64,000 nt of DNA from contig NZ_JAOTIN010000003.1 in assembly GCF_025660655.1 (NCBI RefSeq), positions 1-64,000 of the forward strand. The letters run 5' to 3'. Position numbers and translations under genes: made by a program. Origin of the DNA: Streptococcus sp. CSL10205-OR2. Its GTDB lineage: Bacteria; Bacillota; Bacilli; Lactobacillales; Streptococcaceae. The notes beneath the pieces were generated by a model. The model did no database searches. It had not been told where the DNA came from and worked only from the letters and a program-made list of their open reading frames with translations. Below, one piece after another: positions 29,385 through 38,903 of this stretch. Position 1 is the first letter of the stretch; every line of letters begins with the position of its first letter.

Positions 29385-29416
29385 AAAAAATCTATCAGTT
29401 TTCTGATAGATTTTTT
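29385..29416 (+). terminator. Intrinsic terminator after gltX
   Basis: AAAAAATCTATCAG pairs perfectly with CTGATAGATTTTTT around a TTTT loop. Confidence 0.92.
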
Positions 29417-29523
29417 AATGTGTTTTTGAGCCATCTTAGTTTTTAAACCTATTATAATTATCTTTAAAGAATCTTGAAATCTCCTTCTTAAAATGGAGAA
29501 ACATTGTTTTTATAGGGATCTCG

Positions 29524-29616
29524 TGATATAATATACTTTTGTGAGATTAATAAACAAGACATCTCGTTAGTAGAACAAATGACTAGATGACTAGACTTAT
29601 TATTTTATGGTATAAT
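29524..29616 (+). promoter_or_regulatory. Two extended -10 promoters upstream of rnpA
   Basis: TGATATAAT at 29524-29532 and TGGTATAAT at 29608-29616 are both good extended -10 elements. The proximal one would start transcription near 29623, which argues against any start codon at 29587. I see no RNA gene in the rest of 29417-29646. Confidence 0.6.
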
Positions 29617-29646
29617 GATAGTAATTTAGATATTTGGAGTCGTGTT

Positions 29647-29988
29647 TTGAAGAAAACCCATCGTGTAAAAAGTGATAAAGATTTTAAGGCTATTTTTGAT
29701 CATGGTAAGAGCGCAGCTAATCGTCATTTTGTTTTATACTACTTAGATAAAAATCATTCTCATTTTCGAGTGGGACTATCTGTTAGTAAAAAATTAGGAA
29801 ATGCTGTGATGAGAAATAGTATTAAGCGTAAAATCCGTCATGCTTTTATGGAAATATCACAAGATATTGCTCATAAAGACTATGTGATTATCGCACGTAA
29901 AGGTGTAGAACAATTAGACTATCAAGCTATTAAAAAAAATATGATTCATGTGTTTAGCTTAGCTAAATGTTATTCAAAGAAAGGTTGA
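29647..29988 (+). CDS. rnpA: Ribonuclease P protein component
   Basis: The protein cofactor of RNase P, needed for tRNA 5' maturation. The 113-residue form begins at TTG 29647 (then KKTHRVKSDKDF) shortly after TTGGAG; a longer frame opening at 29587 lies upstream of the nearer promoter. It contains the family RNA-binding signature with KLGNAVMRNSIKRKIR. It is followed 3 bp later by yidC. Confidence 0.94.
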   Translation: MKKTHRVKSDKDFKAIFDHGKSAANRHFVLYYLDKNHSHFRVGLSVSKKLGNAVMRNSIKRKIRHAFMEISQDIAHKDYVIIARKGVEQLDYQAIKKNMIHVFSLAKCYSKKG

Positions 29989-29991
29989 CCA

Positions 29992-30807
29992 TTGAAACAG
30001 AAAATTAAATTATCGCTACTAGCCCTCGTCTCTCTTGTTGTTTTGACAGCTTGTGGAACTAGTGAAATAGCTGCCAATTCAGACGGTTTATGGGATAAGT
30101 TTGTCTACTTCTTTGCTGAAATGATTCGTGCATTATCATTTAATGACCGTATTGGTATTGGGATTGTGCTCTTTACCTTGGTAATTAGAACGATTCTTTT
30201 GCCAGTTTACAACATGCAAATGAAATCTAGTCAAAAGATGCAGGAAATTCAGCCTAAATTAAAGGAATTACAAAAACAATACCCTGGTAAAGACACAGAT
30301 AGTCGTATGCTTCTTGCAGAAGCCACACAACAACTTTATAAGGAAAATAACGTTAATCCTTATTCTAGTTTGCTACCGCTATTTATTCAAATGCCGGTTC
30401 TTTTGGCACTTTATCAGGCCCTATCTCGTGTTGCTTTTTTAAAAACTGGCACTTTTTTATGGCTTGAAATTGCTAATCCTGACCCTTACTTCGTTCTTCC
30501 AGTATTAGCCGCTATTTTTACCTTCCTATCAACTTGGTTGAGCAACAAGGGAATTAGAGAAAAGAATGGTGTCTTAACGGCTATGATGTATGTAATGCCA
30601 ATCATGATTTTAGTGATTGGTATTAATATGGCTAGTGGTGTAGCACTTTATTGGACAATTTCCAATGCTTATCAAGTCTTCCAAACATTAATTTTTAACA
30701 ATCCTTTCAAGAAAATAGCAGAGTATGAACGGATTGAACGAGAAGAAAAAGAAAAACAAGCTAAAATAAGACGTGCTAAGAAAAAAGCGCAAAGAAAGAA
30801 AAAATAA
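29992..30807 (+). CDS. yidC: Membrane protein insertase YidC (lipoprotein form)
   Basis: Inserts and folds membrane proteins with or without SecYEG. The 271 residues start at TTG 29992. A lipobox VLTAC (Cys21) is followed by five membrane helices with the core around 50-235, and a strongly basic Lys/Arg tail (about 245-271) can bind ribosomes. Streptococci carry two paralogues; the rnpA-yidC-jag context identifies this one. Confidence 0.94.
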   Translation: MKQKIKLSLLALVSLVVLTACGTSEIAANSDGLWDKFVYFFAEMIRALSFNDRIGIGIVLFTLVIRTILLPVYNMQMKSSQKMQEIQPKLKELQKQYPGKDTDSRMLLAEATQQLYKENNVNPYSSLLPLFIQMPVLLALYQALSRVAFLKTGTFLWLEIANPDPYFVLPVLAAIFTFLSTWLSNKGIREKNGVLTAMMYVMPIMILVIGINMASGVALYWTISNAYQVFQTLIFNNPFKKIAEYERIEREEKEKQAKIRRAKKKAQRKKK

Positions 30808-30817
30808 GGAGAATATT

Positions 30818-31741
30818 ATGGTTTTATTCACAGGGAAAACTGTTGAAGAGGCGATTGAAAATGGTCTAAAAGAACTGAATATTTCACGATTAAAAGCCCA
30901 CATTAAGGTTGTTTCTCGTGAAAAAAAAGGTTTCTTAGGATTTGGTAGAAAGCCTGCACAGGTAGAAATTGAAAGTATCAGTGAAGCCATTATCAATAAA
31001 GCTGATAGAAAAGCTGTTAGAGGTGTTCCAGACGAGATTAACAGTCAAAACGCACCTGTTAAATCTAGTTTAGAAGATACTGTGGAACTTGGAAAAGTGA
31101 CTAGTATTATTAGAGAATTGGAAGAAAAAGGAGAACTGATTGACGATAGTGTTAAGGAACAATTACTAGAAAGTAAGAAATCTCCTCAAACAATTTTACA
31201 AGAAACGGGTCATATCAATGTTTTAGAAGTATTGGGTGCTGAAAAGAATCAAGAAAACGCTAAAAAAGAGACAGAGATGGTTTCTATTGAAGAAGCTAGT
31301 GAAGATGTCTCAAATTACATTTCTAAAATTATCTATGAAATGGATTTGGAAGCAACTATTGATATTACCCATACTCATCGTCAAATTAATCTTAAAATTG
31401 ATACTCCAGACCCAGGTCGTGTCATAGGCTACCATGGTAAAGTATTAAAATCGCTACAATTGTTGGCACAAAATTACCTCCATGATCACTATTCAAAAAC
31501 ATTCTCAGTTTCTGTCAATGTTCACGATTATGTCGAACACAGAACCAAAACTTTAATTGATTTTTCTAAGAAGATTGCTAAACGTGTTCTTGAGTCAGGT
31601 GAGAAATATGAAATGAACCCGATGAGCAATACAGAAAGAAAGATTATTCATAAAACTATTACAGCAATTGAAGGGGTTGATAGTTTTTCAGAAGGAAATG
31701 ACCCTAATCGCTATGTTGTGGTAGTTCCAAGTAATGATTAA
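30818..31741 (+). CDS. khpB: RNA-binding protein KhpB/Jag
   Basis: 307 residues with an N-terminal Jag_N domain (MVLFTGKTVEEAIENGL, then KKGFLGFGRKPA), a long acidic linker, a KH domain with GYHGK (about 195-240), and an R3H domain with RNTER-like NTERKIIHK near the C-terminus. The ATG at 30818 follows AAGGAGA; an earlier in-frame ATG inside yidC has no site. KhpB with KhpA controls cell elongation and division through RNA binding in pneumococcus. rpmH, its usual downstream neighbour, is absent here. Confidence 0.92.
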   Translation: MVLFTGKTVEEAIENGLKELNISRLKAHIKVVSREKKGFLGFGRKPAQVEIESISEAIINKADRKAVRGVPDEINSQNAPVKSSLEDTVELGKVTSIIRELEEKGELIDDSVKEQLLESKKSPQTILQETGHINVLEVLGAEKNQENAKKETEMVSIEEASEDVSNYISKIIYEMDLEATIDITHTHRQINLKIDTPDPGRVIGYHGKVLKSLQLLAQNYLHDHYSKTFSVSVNVHDYVEHRTKTLIDFSKKIAKRVLESGEKYEMNPMSNTERKIIHKTITAIEGVDSFSEGNDPNRYVVVVPSND

Positions 31742-31779
31742 CAATAAAAAGGATGGTTTTACCCATCCTTTTTATTGTT
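31741..31779 (+). terminator. Intrinsic terminator after khpB
   Basis: A 16-bp perfect stem pairs ACAATAAAAAGGATGG (31741-31756) with the complement ending at 31778; T's lie within the 3' arm. Confidence 0.85.
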
Positions 31780-31824
31780 TAAGTGGTCAGTTTTTATTTT
31801 TTTAAAATTATTAATATACAAGTC

Positions 31825-31853
31825 TTGCAAAGTGTATGAGAAAGCTATATAAT
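31825..31853 (+). promoter_or_regulatory. Promoter of the slipin gene
   Basis: TTGCAA (31825-31830), 17 bp, TATAAT (31848-31853). Confidence 0.75.
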
Positions 31854-31876
31854 TTATAAAAAGGAGGATTATCATT

Positions 31877-32779
31877 ATGTTAATCGTAACATTATTGCCA
31901 TTTATTTTTATTCTGCTATTGATTCTAGCAGTTGTTATCAGTACTCTCTATGTCGTTAGACAACAGACGGTAGTGATTATAGAACGTTTTGGTAAGTATC
32001 TGAAAACGTCATCAAGCGGGATTCATCTAAGGATGCCGTTTGGTATTGATCGATTAGCAGCACGCATTCAACTGCGCTTGCTTCAAAGTGATTTAATTGT
32101 TGAAACAAAGACACAAGATAATGTATTCGTTACTCTAAATATAGCGACGCAATATCGTGTCAATGAAAATAATGTCATGGATGCTTACTATAAACTCATG
32201 CGCCCAGAAGAGCAAATTAAATCTTACATTGAAGACGCCCTTCGTTCCTCTGTTCCGAAATTAACACTAGATGAACTTTTTGAGAAAAAAGATGAAATCG
32301 CCCTTGAAGTCCAACATCAAGTGGCAGAAGAAATGTCTAGTTATGGTTATATCATTGTTAAAACATTGATTACTAAAGTAGAACCAGATGCTGAAGTTAA
32401 GCAATCAATGAATGAAATTAATGCTGCTCAACGTAAACGTGTGGCTGCTCAAGAACTAGCAAATGCTGACAAGATTAAAATTGTTACTGCAGCAGAAGCT
32501 GAGGCAGAAAAAGATCGCTTACATGGTGTTGGTATTGCGCAACAACGTAAAGCGATTGTTGATGGATTAGCAGACTCTATCCAAGAGCTAAAAGACGCTA
32601 ATATCAGCTTAAATGAAGAACAAATCATGTCTATCTTGCTGACCAACCAATACTTAGATACCTTAAACACCTTTGCATCAAGTGGCAATCAAACGATTTT
32701 CTTGCCAAACAATCCAGAAGGTGTTGAAGATATCAGAACACAAGTGTTATCAGCTTTAAAAGTGAAAAACCATAACTAA
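31877..32779 (+). CDS. SPFH/band-7 (slipin-type) membrane protein
   Basis: 300 residues: one N-terminal membrane helix (about 4-27), an SPFH domain (about 30-190) and a coiled, Ala/Glu-rich stretch (about 185-235) typical of stomatin/slipin oligomers. AAGGAGG precedes the ATG, and the gene is monocistronic with its own promoter and terminator. The family organises membrane microdomains; no NfeD partner is adjacent. A specific role is not evident. Confidence 0.88.
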   Translation: MLIVTLLPFIFILLLILAVVISTLYVVRQQTVVIIERFGKYLKTSSSGIHLRMPFGIDRLAARIQLRLLQSDLIVETKTQDNVFVTLNIATQYRVNENNVMDAYYKLMRPEEQIKSYIEDALRSSVPKLTLDELFEKKDEIALEVQHQVAEEMSSYGYIIVKTLITKVEPDAEVKQSMNEINAAQRKRVAAQELANADKIKIVTAAEAEAEKDRLHGVGIAQQRKAIVDGLADSIQELKDANISLNEEQIMSILLTNQYLDTLNTFASSGNQTIFLPNNPEGVEDIRTQVLSALKVKNHN

Positions 32780-32800
32780 TTTCCCCTTTTCTATAGGGTA

Positions 32801-32831
32801 AAAAAAGACCACTCAAGTGAGTGGTCTTTTT
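32801..32831. terminator. Bidirectional terminator between the slipin gene and glnQ
   Basis: AAAAAAGACCACTC pairs with GAGTGGTCTTTTT, with A and T runs on both sides, serving the two convergent transcripts. Confidence 0.88.
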
Positions 32832-32839
32832 CGTCGTTT

Positions 32840-33580
32840 CTATTTCAAAAAGCGTTTTAAAAATTCTTTTGTTCTTTCTTCTTTTGGCGTCTCAAAAATT
32901 TGTTTAGGACTACCTTGTTCAGCAATAACACCCTTATCCATAAAGATTACAAGATCAGAAACGTCACGAGCAAAATCCATTTCATGCGTTACAATAATCA
33001 TCGTTAAGCCTAACTTAGCTAAATCTTGCATGGTTTTTAAAACTTCACCAACCATCTCAGGGTCAAGGGCTGACGTTGGTTCATCAAAGAGAATAGCTTC
33101 AGGATCAAGCGCTAGGGCTCTCGCAATAGCAACTCGTTGCTTTTGACCACCAGATAATTGTTTTGGTTTAGCGAGCCAATATTGTTTGGTCATTCCAACT
33201 TGGTTGAGATTAGCTTTGGCAATTTGTTCTGCTTCCTTTTTATCTCTTTTTAGAACCGTTGTTTGAGCAACCATGACATTTTCTAAGACGTTAAGATTGT
33301 TAAATAAGTTGAAGGATTGAAAAACCATCCCCAACTTTTCACGATAAGTGGTTAAATCAAACCCTTTTTCAAGAACATTTTTTCCGTGATAGAGAATTTC
33401 ACCCTCAGTAGGACTCTCAAGGAGATTAATCGATCTAAGAAGGGTCGATTTCCCAGATCCTGAACTACCGATAATCGAGATGACTTGTCCCTTTTTAATC
33501 GTTAGAGAAATATCTTTTAAAACGTGATGTTGTCCGTAAGATTTTTTAAGATGTTTAATGTTAAGTATAGTATCAGTCAT
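32840..33580 (-). CDS. glnQ: Amino-acid ABC transporter ATP-binding protein
   Basis: A 246-residue cytosolic ATPase with Walker [10 protein letters not shown], signature LSGGQKQR and Walker [14 protein letters not shown], of the polar amino acid (GlnQ/ArtP) type. It overlaps the 3' end of the fused binding protein-permease gene by 8 bp on the minus strand and energises it. The substrate is probably glutamine or a basic/polar amino acid; it is not determinable from the ATPase. Confidence 0.93.
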   Translation of the reverse strand: MTDTILNIKHLKKSYGQHHVLKDISLTIKKGQVISIIGSSGSGKSTLLRSINLLESPTEGEILYHGKNVLEKGFDLTTYREKLGMVFQSFNLFNNLNVLENVMVAQTTVLKRDKKEAEQIAKANLNQVGMTKQYWLAKPKQLSGGQKQRVAIARALALDPEAILFDEPTSALDPEMVGEVLKTMQDLAKLGLTMIIVTHEMDFARDVSDLVIFMDKGVIAEQGSPKQIFETPKEERTKEFLKRFLK

Positions 33581-35138
33581 GAGAAATCACCTCCAATTGC
33601 ATTTGATTAGCGCCCGTTGTGTAGTGATCGGTGTCAAGACGTTTTTCTATATAACGCAGAATCCTTGTCACTGTAAAAGTAAGTACAAAGTAGATAATCG
33701 CTATCACTGTAAAGGTTTGGAAGTACTGATAGGTTTGAGTAGCTACAGTATTTCCTGAAAAATAGAGTTCAACCACCGAAATAACATTTAAAACAGAAGT
33801 GTCTTTAATATTAATGACAAATTCGTTTCCGGTTGCAGGAAGAATGTTTCGTAAGACTTGTGGGAGGATGATTTTTCTCATGGTTTGACCATGGGTCATA
33901 CCAAGTGCGGTCGCTGCCTCAAACTGTCCTTTATCAATGGAAAAAATACCACCACGAACAATTTCACTCATATATGCACCAGTATTAATAGAAACAATGA
34001 AAATAGCTGCTAGTGTGCGGTCAATCGATAATCCAAAGGCTTGGGCAGTCCCGTAGTAGATAACCATAGATTGAACAATCATCGGTGTCCCACGAAAAAC
34101 TTCAATATAGATATTAATCAGTACATTAAATGCTTTTTGTAAAACTAAAAGTCCTTTATGGCTTGCTTTTGGAGCCGTTTTATAAACACCAATCAAGAGT
34201 CCGATACTTGTTCCTAAAATTGTTCCCAAAATGGAAATAAATAAAGTCACCCCAGTCCCTCTTAGAAGTTGTTTCCAGTTGTTTTGAACAATGGCAAGAA
34301 CTTGACTAATAAAATGAGGTTTCTCAGTACTTTCTTCTTGGATAGGCTGAAGTGCGATAATCTCATCCATCAAAGCAATTTGTTGTTCTGTTGAGAAATC
34401 TTCTAAAACACTATTGACCTGATCCATAATTGGATCATTTTTTCGAAGACCAATCGCTAAGGCGACATCTGACTCACTAACCTTAAATCCATCACTTAGT
34501 TCAACCATTTGAAATTCAGAATCAGCCATTTCAGCTGAAATACCGTCAGGACGTTCAGAGACATAAGCATCAATGACACCAGACTTTAGAGCTTGTCTCA
34601 TTTGTCCGAAATCGGCCATAGCGGTCTGTTTTGAGACATTCGGAATTTGATCAATAAGATCATAGAGATACACCCCTTGTTGTGAGGTTATTTTAGCTTC
34701 TGAAAACTCAGATAAAGTGGTGCTATCTGCATAGGGATTATCTTTTTTAACCACTAAAATTGGTTTACTAGTATAGTAGCTATTTGAAAAATCAATTTCT
34801 AGTCTTCTTTCCTCGGTAGGACTCATACCAGCGACAATCATATCAATCTTACCAGAGGTTAAGGCAGGAATAAGACCACTCCAGGAGGTTTTGACAACAA
34901 TTAATTTTTTCCCAAGTTTATCAGCAATTTTTTGAGCAACATGGACATCGTAACCATTAGCGAATTGAGAAGATCCTTCAATAGGCACGGCCCCATTTTT
35001 ATTGGTTTCTTGTGTCCAGTTAAAAGGAGCATAAGCAGCTTCCATGCCGACACGCAAATAGTCATCTGCTTGGGTACTAGTGACACCAGCAAATAAAAAA
35101 GAGACTGTTGCCATAATAGTAAATAATATCTTTTTCAT
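33573..35138 (-). CDS. Amino-acid ABC transporter: substrate-binding protein fused to permease
   Basis: A 521-residue fusion. A signal peptide (1-24) leads an external polar-amino-acid binding domain (about 27-280, with GMSPTEERR and SFSNSYY-like segments), followed by a membrane permease domain (about 295-505) with the EAA-type loop ([21 protein letters not shown]). One binding site is therefore tethered to each permease. AGGAGG precedes the ATG, and the ATPase gene follows. This GlnPQ-like architecture is known in lactic acid bacteria. Confidence 0.92.
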   Translation of the reverse strand: MKKILFTIMATVSFLFAGVTSTQADDYLRVGMEAAYAPFNWTQETNKNGAVPIEGSSQFANGYDVHVAQKIADKLGKKLIVVKTSWSGLIPALTSGKIDMIVAGMSPTEERRLEIDFSNSYYTSKPILVVKKDNPYADSTTLSEFSEAKITSQQGVYLYDLIDQIPNVSKQTAMADFGQMRQALKSGVIDAYVSERPDGISAEMADSEFQMVELSDGFKVSESDVALAIGLRKNDPIMDQVNSVLEDFSTEQQIALMDEIIALQPIQEESTEKPHFISQVLAIVQNNWKQLLRGTGVTLFISILGTILGTSIGLLIGVYKTAPKASHKGLLVLQKAFNVLINIYIEVFRGTPMIVQSMVIYYGTAQAFGLSIDRTLAAIFIVSINTGAYMSEIVRGGIFSIDKGQFEAATALGMTHGQTMRKIILPQVLRNILPATGNEFVINIKDTSVLNVISVVELYFSGNTVATQTYQYFQTFTVIAIIYFVLTFTVTRILRYIEKRLDTDHYTTGANQMQLEVISHD

Positions 35139-35167
35139 ATTAACCTCCTGTAAGTATATTGCCTTCC

Positions 35168-35196
35168 ATTGTATCTTAAATAGAGATGTTTGACAA
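35168..35196 (-). promoter_or_regulatory. Promoter of the amino-acid ABC transporter operon
   Basis: On the minus strand TTGTCA (35191-35196), a 17-bp spacer and TACAAT (35168-35173) form a near-consensus promoter about 30 bp upstream of the ATG. Confidence 0.75.
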
Positions 35197-35232
35197 TTGA
35201 CTTGATTGATAAATACGATTTTAAGGGTTTTG

Positions 35233-35241
35233 TGGTAAAAT
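35233..35241 (+). promoter_or_regulatory. Extended -10 promoter of the DUF2207 gene
   Basis: TGGTAAAAT lies about 30 bp upstream of the ATG and is divergent from the amino-acid transporter promoter. Confidence 0.5.
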
Positions 35242-35270
35242 AAATAGGAATAATATTTCTGAGGTTTCTA

Positions 35271-37166
35271 ATGAAAAAGATTATTTGGCTTCTATTAGCG
35301 TTTCTCTTTTTTATATTTGGTGAATCTGTTTGTGCAGATGTTTCTTATACTATTCCTCAATATTCAGGGGAATTGATTATTCATGCAGACAACTCCGCAG
35401 ATTTCAAGCAAATCATCGACTATGACTTTGATAGTTCATATAATGGTCAGATAGTCACTCTAGGAAAAGCAGGCAAAATGCCAGAAGGTTTTTTGATTGA
35501 GTCGACACCTGTTGTTACCGTCTATCGAAATGGAAGTTTGGTTGAATCAAAACATGAAATGACTGATTTAGCTGATGGCTATAGTTTAAAGATATATAAC
35601 AAAGGAAAAAAGGGTGATAAGGTTTCCGTTGTCGTTGAGTGGCAGTTAAAAGAGATTCTTTTTGTTCACCAAGACATTGCTGAACTTAACTGGCTACCAA
35701 TAAGTGATTGGGATAGGACATTACAAAGAGTTGATTTTACTATTAAAACAGATTTAACTTCTAAAGATACAAAGCTTTTTGGACACACGGGTTATGTTAA
35801 AAAACAGCCTACTATCACCTTAAAAGATGAAGACTATCATTTAGCAGCTACCAATGTCTCGGGAAAATTGGAATTACACGGATACTGGAATAATGAGATT
35901 GTTTCAACTCCTTTTATGCTTTCAACCAAAAGAAAAGAAGACTTCAAACGCCTTGAAGATGATATTGCTTTAAAACAGCAAATTCTTTTGTTCCTACTTG
36001 ATAAACTCATTCCTATTATCATTGGTTTGACTGTCATTTTAGCAATTCTCTTCTTTCTTTTATTTAAAAAACATGTTGAAAAACACCAGCATTTTAATAA
36101 AAACAGTCACCTTTTTAATCTTCCTGATGATTTACCACCTTTAGTGGTTGCAAAATATATTTATGCCAAAACATTGAGATCAGGCTTAAAACGATCCTCC
36201 TCTTATTTAGGAACAATTACTTTTGAGACTCTCTTAAAAGCTAGTATTTTAGACCTCATCGACCGTCAGATATTATCATTGTCAAATGATAAGGAACTGA
36301 GTATTGTTTCAGATGAAAAAACAACTGCTTTTGAAAAAGAACTGCTAGAGTTTGCCTTTGGCGAAAAAAATAAAATAGCCATCAATCAACTCTTTTCTAC
36401 CCATCTTTTTAATGATAATCAGATAGAATCATTAAAGAAACGTTATCACGGAAAACAGTTAGAGCAAAAAGTTAATCATTTGGGAGAAAACTTTAACAAA
36501 AGATTAGAATCAAAACTAGATAAAATTGATCAATTAGTCCTACAAGACATCGAAAATGGACCACTGGAAAAAATTCGAAGAGCATTTTTACCAAGCGACT
36601 TAAACTATTATAGATGGTCTTTAGCAATGCTTGTTTTTGGATTACTCATATCCATTTTAGCTATAGTAATGCTAGTTATTGTCGGTGTTATTATTTCGCC
36701 TTATTCATTGATTTATCTTGGAGTGATTGGTATGGAAATCATTCTTATCAGTTACTTTTCTACTCGTAAAAATACCATGTCAGAATTTGGTTTTTTAGAA
36801 GCTAATGGACATGATGAAGTTCAAAAGTGGATTAGTTTTACCAATATGCTTCGTGATATTCAAAAATTTGATCAAGTCGAGATTGAAGGAGTTATTGTCT
36901 GGAATCGTATTTTGGTTTATGCCGCTTTACTTGGTTTTGCCAAAAAGGTTGAAAAACACCTCATCATGACTCATCCAAATCTCGTAAATGACAGTTTGTA
37001 TCAATCTTATCTTTTTATCTCACCACAACTCAGCCAGCAGACAAAAGCCATCATATCATCTAATCATCATGCAGTAAATGCTTCTCATTTTTCTGTCTCA
37101 TCAGGTGGAACCAGTGGTGGGGGCTTCTCTGGTGGTGGCGGAGGCGGCGGAGGCGGTGCCTTCTAA
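35271..37166 (+). CDS. DUF2207 family membrane protein with Gly-rich C-terminus
   Basis: 631 residues. A signal peptide (1-24) is followed by an extracellular beta-rich DUF2207 domain (about 25-220), a membrane helix near 245-265, a cytosolic helical part, a pair of helices near 455-500, and a C-terminal tail ending in a nearly pure Gly stretch (GGGFSG then nine Gly). The poly-Gly tail is a recurrent feature of this family. Its function is unknown. uppP follows 39 bp later, so cotranscription is possible. Confidence 0.85.
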   Translation: MKKIIWLLLAFLFFIFGESVCADVSYTIPQYSGELIIHADNSADFKQIIDYDFDSSYNGQIVTLGKAGKMPEGFLIESTPVVTVYRNGSLVESKHEMTDLADGYSLKIYNKGKKGDKVSVVVEWQLKEILFVHQDIAELNWLPISDWDRTLQRVDFTIKTDLTSKDTKLFGHTGYVKKQPTITLKDEDYHLAATNVSGKLELHGYWNNEIVSTPFMLSTKRKEDFKRLEDDIALKQQILLFLLDKLIPIIIGLTVILAILFFLLFKKHVEKHQHFNKNSHLFNLPDDLPPLVVAKYIYAKTLRSGLKRSSSYLGTITFETLLKASILDLIDRQILSLSNDKELSIVSDEKTTAFEKELLEFAFGEKNKIAINQLFSTHLFNDNQIESLKKRYHGKQLEQKVNHLGENFNKRLESKLDKIDQLVLQDIENGPLEKIRRAFLPSDLNYYRWSLAMLVFGLLISILAIVMLVIVGVIISPYSLIYLGVIGMEIILISYFSTRKNTMSEFGFLEANGHDEVQKWISFTNMLRDIQKFDQVEIEGVIVWNRILVYAALLGFAKKVEKHLIMTHPNLVNDSLYQSYLFISPQLSQQTKAIISSNHHAVNASHFSVSSGGTSGGGFSGGGGGGGGGAF

Positions 37167-37205
37167 TGTTAAAATCATTTACAACAAATCATCAAAGGAG
37201 TTAGC

Positions 37206-38057
37206 ATGTTTATCATAGATTTAATCAAAGCCATTATTTTAGGAATTGTTGAAGGGGTGACAGAATGGTTACCCATCTCTAGCACGGGTCACCTTATTTT
37301 GGTGCAAGAATTTCTTAATTTTAAAAATCAAAACCAAGCTTTCATTAGTATGTTTAACGTTGTTATTCAACTGGGGGCCATCTTAGCTGTTGTTGTTATT
37401 TATTTTAATCGCTTAAATCCTTTCCAAAAAGGAAAAACAGCTAGAGAAATCAGAATAACGTGGCAATTGTGGGCCAAAGTTGTCCTTGCTGTTATTCCTG
37501 CAATTGTGATTGGTTTACCACTTGATGATTGGATGGAAGAACATCTGCACAATTTTGTTACTGTGGCTTTGATGTTGATTTTTTATGGATTTGTCTTTTT
37601 ATGGATAGAGCAAAAACATAAAAATGAGAGTCTTCAACCAAGTGTGACGTCATTAGCAAGAATGTCTTATAAAACAGCCTTATTCATTGGTCTTTTTCAG
37701 GTGCTTAGCCTTGTACCAGGGACTAGTCGTTCTGGCATTACCATTATCGGGGGGATGTTGCTGGGAACAAGCCGTGTGGTTGCAACTGAATTTACCTTTT
37801 TCTTAGGAATACCAGTCATGTTTGGTGCGAGTTTTATTAAAGTGTTAAAATTTATTCTTGGTGGAGATAGTTTGACTTTAGGACAGTTTGCTATTTTAGC
37901 CATTGCCATGCTGACTGCTTTTGTTGTAAGTATGTATGCCATTCGCTTTTTAACTGATTATGTTAAAAAGAATGATTTTACGGTTTTTGGGAAATATCGC
38001 ATTGTTTTGGGTTTGCTATTATTACTCTATGCCGGAATTAAAGTTTTATTTTTGTAA
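37206..38057 (+). CDS. uppP: Undecaprenyl-diphosphatase
   Basis: Recycles the C55 lipid carrier for peptidoglycan and wall polysaccharide synthesis, and its overproduction gives bacitracin resistance. The 283 residues include [14 protein letters not shown] and the PGTSRSG phosphatase motif, in a polytopic membrane protein. AAAGGAG precedes the ATG. It lies just upstream of rgpG, which uses the same lipid carrier. Confidence 0.95.
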   Translation: MFIIDLIKAIILGIVEGVTEWLPISSTGHLILVQEFLNFKNQNQAFISMFNVVIQLGAILAVVVIYFNRLNPFQKGKTAREIRITWQLWAKVVLAVIPAIVIGLPLDDWMEEHLHNFVTVALMLIFYGFVFLWIEQKHKNESLQPSVTSLARMSYKTALFIGLFQVLSLVPGTSRSGITIIGGMLLGTSRVVATEFTFFLGIPVMFGASFIKVLKFILGGDSLTLGQFAILAIAMLTAFVVSMYAIRFLTDYVKKNDFTVFGKYRIVLGLLLLLYAGIKVLFL

Positions 38058-38073
38058 TCTTTATTAGAAAATC

Positions 38074-38103
38074 AAAAAAAGAGAAAACTATTTTCTCTTT
38101 TTT
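38074..38103 (+). terminator. Intrinsic terminator after uppP
   Basis: An A-rich arm (AAAAAAGAGAAAA) pairs with TTTCTCTTTTTT. The stem is AT-rich but long. Confidence 0.7.
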
Positions 38104-38129
38104 ATAAGCAGTAAAACAACTATCTAAAA

Positions 38130-38158
38130 TTGTAAATAATTGTTTTTTCTAGTATAAT
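38130..38158 (+). promoter_or_regulatory. Promoter of mecA-rgpG
   Basis: TTGTAA (38130-38135), 17 bp, TATAAT (38153-38158). Confidence 0.7.
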
Positions 38159-38188
38159 AGAATTGATTACATGTGCGAGGTGAGAATG

Positions 38189-38902
38189 ATGGAAATGAAA
38201 CAAATTAGTGATACAACACTAAAGATAACGATTAGTATGGATGATTTAGAAGAAAGAGGAATGGAATTAAAAGATTTCTTAGTTCCTCAAGAAAAAACAG
38301 AAGAGTTTTTTTATGCCGTCATGGATGAATTAGATCTACCAGATAATTTTAAAGATAGTGGGATGCTTAGTTTCCGAGTCACCCCAAGACAAGACCGTAT
38401 TGATGTTTTTGTGACAAAATCAGAAATCAGCAAAGACTTGAGTTTAGAAGACTTGGCTGAATTAGAAGACATCGCAAAAATGTCACCAGAAGAGTTTTTT
38501 AAAAATTTAGAGACAACCATGCGCGAAAAAGGTGATAAAGAAGCCCTAGACAGACTAAAAGAAGCTGAAGATCATGATGAGCAAGAACAGGAAAAAACTC
38601 AAAAAATCCCAGACTATATTCATTATGTCTTAGATTTTGAAAATCTAAAAGAAGCTGTTCTGTTCTCTAGAACGGTGGATTATGAGATTGAGGCTTCTGA
38701 ACTCTTTAAAGAAAACGATATCTATCATTTAACGGTTCTAATCAAAAATATTGGACAACCAGATTATTATGCCAATACCATTTATGCTCGCTTGATAGAG
38801 CATGCAAAAACCAGCTCTAAAACACGTGCCTATTTGCAAGAACATGGTATCTTATTAACTAGTAATGCTATTGAAGAGTTACAATCGATAGAGGTACAGT
38901 GA
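38189..38902 (+). CDS. mecA: Adaptor protein MecA
   Basis: Delivers substrates to ClpC/ClpP; in streptococci it targets ComX and so limits competence. The 237 residues begin [12 protein letters not shown] at ATG 38189 behind GAGGTGAG; an earlier in-frame ATG at 38171 has no site. It has the N-terminal substrate-binding domain (1-90), an acidic linker, and the C-terminal ClpC-binding domain (about 125-237). It is followed by rgpG after one base, as in other pyogenic streptococci. Confidence 0.95.
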   Translation: MEMKQISDTTLKITISMDDLEERGMELKDFLVPQEKTEEFFYAVMDELDLPDNFKDSGMLSFRVTPRQDRIDVFVTKSEISKDLSLEDLAELEDIAKMSPEEFFKNLETTMREKGDKEALDRLKEAEDHDEQEQEKTQKIPDYIHYVLDFENLKEAVLFSRTVDYEIEASELFKENDIYHLTVLIKNIGQPDYYANTIYARLIEHAKTSSKTRAYLQEHGILLTSNAIEELQSIEVQ

Positions 38903-38903
38903 T

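Noticed and set aside
29587..29646. Upstream extension of rnpA to an ATG at 29587
   Set aside because: It would start before the proximal promoter (-10 at 29611-29616), lacks a ribosome binding site and is not part of the RnpA family.
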